DNA from: a virus
Direction: 5' to 3' (one strand)
DNA length: 43,624 nt
Virus record (IMG/VR): IMGVR_UViG_3300049460_000071
Coordinates: 1-43,624 of that record
In this document: in pieces, positions 28,479 to 36,602 of the stretch
How the letters are laid out: every line of letters starts with the position of its first letter
How positions within the stretch are numbered: the stretch's first letter is position 1
The notes under the pieces: generated by a model
Database searches by the model: none
Seen by the model: the letters and a program-made list of their open reading frames with translations, nothing else
What the model was told of the DNA's origin: nothing
Made by a program: the position numbers and the translations under genes

Positions 28479-31400
28479 ATGGTACAAGAATCACGTCTCG
28501 TCATTGTAATTGATGCTAAAAATGCAGAGCGTAATGCGCGTAATCTAGGCAATGAATTAGATAGCATTGAGCGTAAAGGTGATTTTGCAACTAAGTCAAT
28601 GGATAACCTGTCTGTATCGACGCGTGCTTTAGCCGGTTATATGGCTGGACTGGTAACTGTGAGTGCTGCCATCAGTAAAATGGATGCCTACACAGATCTT
28701 CAAAACCGTCTTAAATTGGTTACTAATAGTCAAATCGAACTTAATAAGGCTACTGAAGACACTTTCCGTATCGCGCAAAAAACATATTCATCATGGGATT
28801 CTGTTTTACAGGTTTACCAACGCTTTAGTGATAATGCTAAAACTTTAAATCTAACAATGGATGATACCGCACGCCTAACTGAAACGGTTTCAAAAGCTGT
28901 TGCAATCAGCGGGGCAAGTGCAGGGGCGGCTGATGCAGCATTAGTACAGTTTGGTCAGGCCTTAGCGAGTGGTACCTTACGTGGTGAGGAACTGAACTCT
29001 GTCATGGAGCAAACCCCAGCATTAGCTAAAGCTATTGCACAAGGCATGGGAATTACTGTAGGCGAACTAAGATCCGTTGCAGCAGAAGGAAAAATCACAT
29101 CACAAGAGTTGGTTCGTGCTCTTAAAAACGTCCAATCTAATGTTGATGAATTATTTGCAAAAACTGATATTACTATTGGGCAGTCTTTAACTCTTCTTGG
29201 AAATGAAATTACAAAGTTTGTTGGCGAGGCTGGCAAGAGTTCAGGTGCTGCACAGGTACTTTCAGGGTCTATCAAAACATTAGCGGGCAACTTAGATGTT
29301 TTAACCTCTGCCATGATGGTTGGCGGAGCATATTGGTTAGGAACATATATTCCAGCTATTTATGCTTCAGGTGTTGCGGTTGCAGCAAAGACTAAAGAGT
29401 TAGCAGCGCAAACATTTGCACAATATACAGCGATCCAAGCAGACCGAGCGGCAGCAGCTCAGGAAGTAATTAATACTCAAGCTGTAGTCGCAAATACCCA
29501 AGCAACCTTAGCATCATTGGCCGCGGAGAAAGCTCTCGAAGTACAGCGCTTAAAGTCTCAAATCACTGAAAAAGGGCGGACAGCAACATTAACACGTATG
29601 GCTGAGCTGAAGAAAATTGAAGCCCAAGTCACACGTGAATTAGCTCTAGCCGAGGGTGCTTTAGCTGCTGCACAATCTAGATCAGCTGCTGCGAGTGCTG
29701 CAACTGTGGGAATAGGTTCTCGACTTTTAGGTATTCTTGGTGGGCCAGTTGGCATTGGTATTACTGTAGCAAGTTTGGCTGCTGGTTATCTCTTAATGCG
29801 TGATAGCTCTGACAAAGCCAATAAGAAACTTGAAGAACAAGCAGCAGTCGCTAAAAAGGCAAAAGATGAACTCTTAGCTTTAAAAGGATTGGAAAAAGAT
29901 TCAGCTATTAATGATATGACTACTTCTTTTGAACGTCAGAATCAGGCCCTTGCCGAATCAAGCAGTAAAATTAATATCCAACTAAACGCCATTGCACAAC
30001 TCTACAAAGGAAACAAAGATATTGTTCAGGTGGTTAATGATGCTAGAGATGGCACTATTAGCATGAATGATGCTGTTAAGCGCTTTAATGAGTTGCGTAT
30101 AAGTAAAGATATTTATAACGCAATCAAAGAAAACACTGCTGAGTTTGAAAAGAATGCTAAGGAAGCAAAAACGACTCGAGATTCGTTGAAGCTTTTTGGT
30201 ATTGAAGTTGAATTATCTGGTCGAAAAGCTCAGACAGCAGTTGCTGGTATTGATGACAACTCAAAAGCTTTAATTGGTAATGAGAGTGCAGCACAAAAGG
30301 CCACCAAAGCACAGAAAGGATACTTTGATAGTCTTCGTACTGAAGTTCTTAATTCTAATGAAGAGCTTGCTTTGTTGAATCTTGGATATAGTGAAGAAAC
30401 TATTAAAAAGATTAATGAGTTGCAAAAAGCAAAACAAGCTGTTGCAGCACCCGGCACAACCGCAATTGTCACTAATGAAGAAATAGAGCAGATTGTGCGT
30501 GCACAAAAAGCTCTGGATAATCTTAAGGACAAAAAAGATGCGATAGCTGCTGCTGAAAGAAAACATACTAGTGAACTTGAAAAGCAGCAGAAAGTACTGG
30601 CTGTGAATGCCAAAATCCAAGCAAATGCAGCTAAGTATGGCTTTGCAGCAATTGAATCTAAATACAACTTGCCTGCAGGCACCCTGTCTGCAATTCATGC
30701 AATTGAGACAGGTAATACAGGGCGTACAGATCAAGTAAATAAAAGTACTGGTGCAACTGGAGGTTTTCAGTTCCTTACCGGAACAGCTAAGCAATATGGA
30801 GTAAAAGACCGTACAAACTTAGCTCAATCAGCGGAAGGTGCAGGTAAGTACATGTCTTATCTTTTGAAGCTTTTTAAGGGTGATTTAGAGAAGGCTGTTC
30901 GCGCTTATCATGCTGGTGAAGGTAATGTTCAGAAAGGTAAAGGTATTGGAAAATATAACAACCAATACTGGAAAGACTTTCAGGGATATGTTGCAGGTGC
31001 CAATGGCTATACGGCTGGAGATATCTCATCTAAAGACTTCGACAAACTTCTGCAAGATGCCACAAAAATGGCAGAAGATCAGGCAAAACTGCGTCTTCAA
31101 TTGGAGAATGATGTTGCAAATGAAGTCACCAAGATTAGAAATGATCTTGCCAAAAAGTTAGAAGATGTTGATAAAGCAAACTTCACACCTGAACGGTCGA
31201 AAGAAATCAAGGCTGAATTAACTTCTCGTGCAGAAACCGATATTGCAATTGCTCAACAAGCTTTAAAAACCAAATTGGATGATTACAAGCAATTTAATCT
31301 GACTGAAGAACAATTACTTAAAGATAGTTTTGATCGCAAGAAGTTTAATGCGGCTCATGATATTGAATTAAGTAAGGATCAACGTGATGAGGCGATTAAA

Positions 31401-32441
31401 TATCTTGATCAGCAATATCAGCATGAACTGACTTTAATCAACCTTACTAAAGCGGCTCGCCTAGCTTCATATGAACAAGCAAATATGAGAGCACTTGTAG
31501 AGCTAAAACAGCAACGTGATCTTTTAACTGCACCTTTTGAGCAAAGAGAAGGACTTTCTTTGCAATTTGGAGAAAGAAATGCTTTTTCTGAAAATGATAC
31601 GAACCTCATTAACAAAAGGGATGAGCTCAAAATCCAACTTGAGCAGAAAGTTATTACCACACTTGAATACAATAAACGGATTGAAGATGCAGTTTTGCTT
31701 CATGAGCAGAACAAGTTCAAGATCCAAGAGGAATATGCTCAGAAATATAGTGATTTACAGTTTAACCAAAATCAAAGTCAGTTAAACATGTACTCGTCCA
31801 TGCTCTCAGCTGCTCAGGGAACATGGGGAATGATGACCAGTATTATTAAGGATGCACAAGGGGAGCAATCTAGTGCTTATAAAGCAATGTATCTCATACA
31901 ACAAGGGATGGCAGCAGCTCAAGCAATTATCTATGGGAACCTTGCTTCAGCAGCAGCACTTGCTCCACCTCCAATTGGTTTGGGGCCGGTGGCTGGTATT
32001 CCGCTATCTACAATGATGAAAACCACAGGTTATGTAAATGCTGCATTAATCATGGCCCAAGGTGTCGCAGGAATATCAGGCTTCTCATCAGGTGGCTACA
32101 CAGGCGATATGGGGCGAGGTGATGTAGCAGGTGTGGTTCATGGTCAGGAATATGTATTGAATGCCGCTGCTACTAAACGGGTTGGTGTAGATACATTGAA
32201 TGCAATTAATTCAGGTCAAAGCCTTGATAAGGCATCTTCAAATCAGCCTATTGTGAATATTTATAACTTACCCGGTCAAACTGCTGAGGTTACTCAAAAC
32301 AGTGACGGCACCTTAGATGTCCGCATTAGACAGATTGCAAGTGATGTTGCAGAGCAGACTATGTTAGCTGGATTGAATAATCCAAACAGCCGAATCAATA
32401 AGTCGATGAAACAAAACTTTAATGTCGCTCCTAAGCGCTAA
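28479..32441 (+). CDS. Tail tape measure protein with transglycosylase (SLT) domain
   Basis: A 1320-residue protein that sets tail length and is ejected with DNA. The N-terminus has the tape-measure domain (ALVQFGQALASGTLRGEELN, VMEQTPALAKAIAQGMGI, AAEGKITSQELVRALKN, about 150-215). Hydrophobic stretches near 265-285 and 410-440 follow. A lytic transglycosylase-like domain lies at about 705-830 (YNLPAGTLSAIHAIETG with the catalytic glutamate, then GATGGFQFLTGTAKQYG and AVRAYHAGEGNVQKG). Long coiled coils follow, and the end has a hydrophobic region and NIYNLPGQTAEVTQ. The start at 28479 has GAGGAAAGTAAG. The SLT domain should cut peptidoglycan during DNA entry. Confidence 0.93.
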   Translation: MVQESRLVIVIDAKNAERNARNLGNELDSIERKGDFATKSMDNLSVSTRALAGYMAGLVTVSAAISKMDAYTDLQNRLKLVTNSQIELNKATEDTFRIAQKTYSSWDSVLQVYQRFSDNAKTLNLTMDDTARLTETVSKAVAISGASAGAADAALVQFGQALASGTLRGEELNSVMEQTPALAKAIAQGMGITVGELRSVAAEGKITSQELVRALKNVQSNVDELFAKTDITIGQSLTLLGNEITKFVGEAGKSSGAAQVLSGSIKTLAGNLDVLTSAMMVGGAYWLGTYIPAIYASGVAVAAKTKELAAQTFAQYTAIQADRAAAAQEVINTQAVVANTQATLASLAAEKALEVQRLKSQITEKGRTATLTRMAELKKIEAQVTRELALAEGALAAAQSRSAAASAATVGIGSRLLGILGGPVGIGITVASLAAGYLLMRDSSDKANKKLEEQAAVAKKAKDELLALKGLEKDSAINDMTTSFERQNQALAESSSKINIQLNAIAQLYKGNKDIVQVVNDARDGTISMNDAVKRFNELRISKDIYNAIKENTAEFEKNAKEAKTTRDSLKLFGIEVELSGRKAQTAVAGIDDNSKALIGNESAAQKATKAQKGYFDSLRTEVLNSNEELALLNLGYSEETIKKINELQKAKQAVAAPGTTAIVTNEEIEQIVRAQKALDNLKDKKDAIAAAERKHTSELEKQQKVLAVNAKIQANAAKYGFAAIESKYNLPAGTLSAIHAIETGNTGRTDQVNKSTGATGGFQFLTGTAKQYGVKDRTNLAQSAEGAGKYMSYLLKLFKGDLEKAVRAYHAGEGNVQKGKGIGKYNNQYWKDFQGYVAGANGYTAGDISSKDFDKLLQDATKMAEDQAKLRLQLENDVANEVTKIRNDLAKKLEDVDKANFTPERSKEIKAELTSRAETDIAIAQQALKTKLDDYKQFNLTEEQLLKDSFDRKKFNAAHDIELSKDQRDEAIKYLDQQYQHELTLINLTKAARLASYEQANMRALVELKQQRDLLTAPFEQREGLSLQFGERNAFSENDTNLINKRDELKIQLEQKVITTLEYNKRIEDAVLLHEQNKFKIQEEYAQKYSDLQFNQNQSQLNMYSSMLSAAQGTWGMMTSIIKDAQGEQSSAYKAMYLIQQGMAAAQAIIYGNLASAAALAPPPIGLGPVAGIPLSTMMKTTGYVNAALIMAQGVAGISGFSSGGYTGDMGRGDVAGVVHGQEYVLNAAATKRVGVDTLNAINSGQSLDKASSNQPIVNIYNLPGQTAEVTQNSDGTLDVRIRQIASDVAEQTMLAGLNNPNSRINKSMKQNFNVAPKR

Positions 32442-32453
32442 GACGAGGCAATT

Positions 32454-32930
32454 ATGAACACATTAATGTATTGCTCAACACAAGAAGGCTACTCTGTTTC
32501 TTATAACAGCGGAGTGGGCGCACAGGCTTTGGATGGTGGTGCTGATAGATATCGCAGGTTGAGTAAAAACAGTTTTCACACTGTAAGCGTTCAGTGGAAA
32601 GTGCTTGAGGGTGGTTTCCAATATCTTGATGCATTCTATAACGTATGGTGCGAAACACCAGGAGAGAAGTTTAATGCTTCTCTTCGGGTAAACGGACCTG
32701 AATTTAAGCCTTATGAGTGCTACTTTGTACCTGATAGTTTCCAACTAACAAGCATGCAAGGCCCAGTTTATACAATTACTGCTCAGCTAAAAGTTAAGCC
32801 AATTGTTGACTCAGCATTGAACTGGATTATCGTTGAAACAGGTAATGGTAATCAGGACTTAGCTTCAATCGTCAATCCTCTTGAAAAGCTGGTGAACGAA
32901 GACCTGCCAAATGCCATGGAGGGGATTTAG
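32454..32930 (+). CDS. Minor tail (tail tip) protein, lambda M-like position
   Basis: A 158-residue protein of the tail tip, right after the tape measure. The sequence (GGADRYRRLSKNSFHTVSVQ, FQYLDAFYNVWCETPGEKF, YTITAQLKVKP) is strand-rich and has the layout of lambda-M or distal-tail-type proteins. The order tape measure - this - DUF1833 - NlpC-like - J-like matches lambda H-M-L-K-I-J. Confidence 0.75.
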   Translation: MNTLMYCSTQEGYSVSYNSGVGAQALDGGADRYRRLSKNSFHTVSVQWKVLEGGFQYLDAFYNVWCETPGEKFNASLRVNGPEFKPYECYFVPDSFQLTSMQGPVYTITAQLKVKPIVDSALNWIIVETGNGNQDLASIVNPLEKLVNEDLPNAMEGI

Positions 32931-33437
32931 ATGCCTGACTATACATCCTTCTTTCTAAACTCAAGCAGTGGTGTTGTGCCGTTGGAATGTGTCGAGATTT
33001 CTCATCCTGATTTCACTGAGCCATTTAGATTCGTCAAAAACGATACTGAAGGCGTAATGGTAAAGCATGAGTCGGCAGGACCTGATATTCAATACGATTA
33101 TCAAGCAATGTCCATACAACGCTCTACAGTCACAAATGACCTTGATCAGAAGTTAAGCCTTACCATTGGTGATGTTGAGGATGAACTCATTCAGTCGGTA
33201 GTTTCTGCTCGGCGTGGAACTAACTGGAAAGTTAGACCTACGGTTAAGTGGAGACTATATCGAGATGATGATTTAACAGCTCCAATGGTTTCACTACAGA
33301 CACTAGAAGTAGCTTCAATGTCCAAAGATGGTTCAGGCAACTGTACTTTCGATGCTCAAGCACCTGAACTTAATAGTGTAAAAACTGGTGAAATCTATGA
33401 TCTTGAGCGGTTCCCATTATTGCGGGGCATGATATGA
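32931..33437 (+). CDS. DUF1833-family minor tail protein (lambda L-like position)
   Basis: A 168-residue protein. CVEISHPDFTEPFRFVKNDT, then YQAMSIQRSTVTNDLDQKLS and LTIGDVEDEL, are typical of DUF1833, which occurs in siphovirus tail tips. It starts 1 bp after the preceding stop and overlaps the following gene by 4 bp. Lambda L binds an iron-sulfur cluster; no such cysteines are obvious here. Confidence 0.8.
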   Translation: MPDYTSFFLNSSSGVVPLECVEISHPDFTEPFRFVKNDTEGVMVKHESAGPDIQYDYQAMSIQRSTVTNDLDQKLSLTIGDVEDELIQSVVSARRGTNWKVRPTVKWRLYRDDDLTAPMVSLQTLEVASMSKDGSGNCTFDAQAPELNSVKTGEIYDLERFPLLRGMI

Positions 33438-33754
33438 ATCTTGATGACTTGCATAGCCGTGTTTGGACTAAAGACTACACCTGCAATGAATTCCTCTGTG
33501 AAGCTTGGGAACGGGTAACTGGTAAGGATTTAAAGAAACGTCTCGATCGATTTCTAAATGGTAAAGGCCGTTTTAAAAAGCTAACTGAACCGATTTCCCC
33601 TTGCATTGTCTTTTTCACAAATGGATCTAGAAGCTCGACTCATGTCGGGCTTTTTTATTGCGACAAGGTTTTGCATTTAACGGGACGAGGGGTGCAGTAC
33701 GTACCTCTTGAGATTATTTCAATGAACTTTCGGGAAGCGAGGTTTTACACATGA
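33434..33754 (+). CDS. NlpC/P60-like tail-tip peptidase (lambda K-like position)
   Basis: A 106-residue protein. YTCNEFLCEAWERVTGKDLK gives the catalytic cysteine (C17, where the family usually has D/N-C), and SSTHVGLFYCDKVLH the catalytic histidine (about 70). It is shorter than a full NlpC/P60 domain protein and lacks the N-terminal half of lambda K. It would trim peptidoglycan at entry or act in tail assembly. A terminator-like hairpin lies within its coding sequence (33633-33656). Confidence 0.78.
   Translation: MNLDDLHSRVWTKDYTCNEFLCEAWERVTGKDLKKRLDRFLNGKGRFKKLTEPISPCIVFFTNGSRSSTHVGLFYCDKVLHLTGRGVQYVPLEIISMNFREARFYT
33633..33656 (+). terminator. Intragenic terminator-like hairpin in the NlpC-like gene
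   Basis: GCTCGAC and GTCGGGC (one G-T pair) form a 7-bp stem with a TCAT loop, then TTTTTT and ATTGCG follow. The T run codes for Leu-Phe-Tyr. It has the same form as the intergenic terminators. Confidence 0.6.
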
Positions 33755-36543
33755 GCTTGAAAAAAGTCATCATCGTTCCTGATCCATATAGTGAAGAAGG
33801 AAGGTCTGAAGCAGAAGTTGAAGATGTTCTGGCATACATTTACCAACAGTTTGATGTGTGGCCTGAGAACGCCAGGATTTACCATAATCATATGGCAGAA
33901 ACCTGCGATGTTACTCCTAATCATCCAAAGAAAATTAATGCTCAGCTCCAACACATTCAAACTCTTGAAGGCACGTTCTATGTAGTCATTCAACCAGCTT
34001 GGTTACAGTTCCTTTACTATGCCATTGTGGCGATTACTGCGGCATACAGTCTTTACACTGTTTTAACGATGCCTAAGCCACAGTCTCCAACGGTAGGTTC
34101 ATCTAACAACGAATTGGCTCAACGTTCTAACCAAGCACGAATAAATGGCCGCATTCCAGATATTTTCGGGCAAGTGCGTTCATATCCTGACTTAATTGCA
34201 CAGACCTATACTCTTTATATTGATGGGGTCGAAACTGAAGAGTGCTTGATGGCAGTTACTCGCGGGTACTGTCAAATCTTAGATATGCGAGATGGTGACA
34301 CTGATGTTGCTAATATTGCTGGCACATCAGTTTCTGCTTATGACCCATTTACTTCGATTATAGGCACACCAATTTATCAAGTAGGTGAACCATTCACGGA
34401 ACTACCAAAGTATGTAAGAACCTCATCATCAATCAATGGCCAAACAATTGAACAACCAAACAGTGCAGTACTTGAGTCAAGCAGCATCTGGTTTCAAAGT
34501 CCGAACTTAATTAAATCCACTGGTTTAGACTTTACACAGAAGTTTGCAGCTAGTGATCGTATTGCTTTGAGTGGTGCGGTTTATGGTGTGCAAGATGTAA
34601 ATCTGTCAGGTTCGATTATGGTGAATGAAGACAATATAGTCATCATCGAATCTTCCACAAATATTGATAATCCAAACCTATTTAAAGGACTTCAATTAAC
34701 AGGGGCACTTGTTGAGATTTCAACGAATGTTCGTGATTTGTCTGGTCAATTTATCGTTTCTGGTGTGACTAAAACAGTTATTTCTGGTGGCTTTCACTAC
34801 GAAATTTCTTTATCAAATCCTGAATCTGTAAATGCTAACTGGACCTATGTAAATACGAGTTACACCATCACAGCCGGGGCAGAACTGAACCGCAATGCAA
34901 ACTCTATAACGCTCGATGACACTTACACAATCAATAGTGTTACGGCCGATACGATTGCATTGGTGAATCCATCAGCAATTAACAGTGATTGGGATAAGCT
35001 ACTGACACTTCCAAACCAAAGCACACAAGGGCAAGACGTTCTAGTCCGCTTTGATGCTGTGAGTTCCAAGCATGTCGGTTGGTTCAACTTTGATATGCCT
35101 GAGGCAACTCAAGCAGTGTTTAACTTCTTCTTTCCTAATGGTCTGTTCTATCAAGATTCAAAAGGCGGGGTATGGGAAGAAAAGATCACAGTAATAATTG
35201 AATTACAGGCAATCGATGGGAATGGTGATCCAGTTGGATCTATCACCACCATAAACCAAGAAATTCGTGCTAATAACAAATCTCAGTTCGGTAAAACGAT
35301 TTATATCGATTTGCCAACGGCTGGCTCTTTCCGATTCCGTTTAAGTCGCACCACACCAACTCAAGCAGGTAAAACTCAAGACACCTGCAAGATTAAGTCT
35401 GTATATGGCATGACTGATTCAAGCATTAGCGACTATGGCAATGTCACAGTTGTGCGTTCTAGAACAGTGGCGACAGATGGCGCTTTGTCTATCAAAGAAC
35501 GTAAGCTCAATTGCTTAGTTAATCGTAAGCTTCCTTTAAATGGGACAGGGCCTTTACAAGTCACACGCTCTGCAGGACAAGCACTGATTAACCTTGCCTT
35601 AGATGATTACATTGGCCGACGAACAAGTGCGGAAGTGGACATCGCACAAATCAATGCGGAGATTGACAAAGTGAATGCGTATTTTGGCTCAGATGTTATG
35701 TCTGAGTTCAATTACACCATTGACGATGACAACTTGAGTTTTGAGGAAATTGCAGGAATGGTTGCAAGTGCTGCATTCTGTGAGCCGTACCGGTTCGGTA
35801 GCCTTACTCGAATCAAGTTTGAACAGCCTCAGGAAAACTCAGTCTTACTTTTTAATCATCGAAACAAAGTGCCTTTAAGCGAAAAGCGTTCTTATACGTT
35901 TGGTGTGCAGAAAGATTATGACGGAGTAGAGCTTGAATACACTTCAGATGTAGACGATGCCCGCATCAAATACACCATTCCTGAAGATGTCACGCCCAAG
36001 AATCCATTAAAGATTACGACCACTGGTATTCGCAATGAAGAACAAGCAAAAACACGTGCATGGCGTGAGTGGAACAAGCTCCGCTACAAGTACGTGTCTT
36101 GTGAAGTGGAAGTGTTGGATGAGTCTGAACTTCTTATCCGCAATGACCGGATCTTAAATGCCAACAACACCGTTGTTGACGCCCAAGACGGTGAAGTTAC
36201 TGGTGTAGATGGTCTAACAGTAATGACTTCTCAGCCGTGCAAGTTTGAGGTTGGGCATGATTACTACGTTCATTTGCAAATAGCCAATGCCACTGTGGAT
36301 ATGGTGCCGTGCACTGTAGGAACAGATGACTATTCATTAGTTCTTTCTAGACCTCCAGTTCAACCACTTGTAGTTGATCCTGATCGATATGTGAAGACGC
36401 TTTATACATTGGTTAGAGCTGACCAAGCCGAGATCGATGCATTCATGCTCGAAGAACTGACACCCCAAACCCAAATGACTAACACGCTGAAAGCATCAAA
36501 TTACGATGACCGATTCTATGAGCGTGACCACGACTTTATTTAA
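33751..36543 (+). CDS. Host specificity (tail tip J-like) protein
   Basis: A 930-residue protein. The N-terminal 100 residues (VIIVPDPYSEEGRSEAEVED, then a hydrophobic segment FLYYAIVAITAAYSLYTVL at about 88-106) look like a lambda I-type part fused to the J-type part that begins NNELAQRSNQARINGRIPDI. The central region is strand-rich, and the end has YVKTLYTLVRADQAEIDAFM. J-like proteins form the central fibre and contact the receptor, but here a separate large fibre gene follows, so receptor binding may be shared. It overlaps the preceding gene by ATGA. Confidence 0.88.
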   Translation: MSLKKVIIVPDPYSEEGRSEAEVEDVLAYIYQQFDVWPENARIYHNHMAETCDVTPNHPKKINAQLQHIQTLEGTFYVVIQPAWLQFLYYAIVAITAAYSLYTVLTMPKPQSPTVGSSNNELAQRSNQARINGRIPDIFGQVRSYPDLIAQTYTLYIDGVETEECLMAVTRGYCQILDMRDGDTDVANIAGTSVSAYDPFTSIIGTPIYQVGEPFTELPKYVRTSSSINGQTIEQPNSAVLESSSIWFQSPNLIKSTGLDFTQKFAASDRIALSGAVYGVQDVNLSGSIMVNEDNIVIIESSTNIDNPNLFKGLQLTGALVEISTNVRDLSGQFIVSGVTKTVISGGFHYEISLSNPESVNANWTYVNTSYTITAGAELNRNANSITLDDTYTINSVTADTIALVNPSAINSDWDKLLTLPNQSTQGQDVLVRFDAVSSKHVGWFNFDMPEATQAVFNFFFPNGLFYQDSKGGVWEEKITVIIELQAIDGNGDPVGSITTINQEIRANNKSQFGKTIYIDLPTAGSFRFRLSRTTPTQAGKTQDTCKIKSVYGMTDSSISDYGNVTVVRSRTVATDGALSIKERKLNCLVNRKLPLNGTGPLQVTRSAGQALINLALDDYIGRRTSAEVDIAQINAEIDKVNAYFGSDVMSEFNYTIDDDNLSFEEIAGMVASAAFCEPYRFGSLTRIKFEQPQENSVLLFNHRNKVPLSEKRSYTFGVQKDYDGVELEYTSDVDDARIKYTIPEDVTPKNPLKITTTGIRNEEQAKTRAWREWNKLRYKYVSCEVEVLDESELLIRNDRILNANNTVVDAQDGEVTGVDGLTVMTSQPCKFEVGHDYYVHLQIANATVDMVPCTVGTDDYSLVLSRPPVQPLVVDPDRYVKTLYTLVRADQAEIDAFMLEELTPQTQMTNTLKASNYDDRFYERDHDFI

Positions 36544-36561
36544 TTAATTAACAGAAATCTA

Positions 36562-36584
36562 AGCCCCCTAACAGGGGCTTTTTT
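36562..36584 (+). terminator. Terminator before the tail fibre gene
   Basis: AGCCCC and GGGGCT pair around CTAACA, followed by TTTTTT and ATTGC. Confidence 0.9.
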
Positions 36585-36602
36585 ATTGCTTGGAGAAAAG
36601 TA

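Noticed and set aside
28955-29314. Minus-strand frame within the tape measure gene
   Set aside because: It is a shadow of the long plus-strand gene, with low-complexity Ser/Pro/Ala composition and no start signals. The same applies to 30230-30794 and 31418-31727 on the minus strand.
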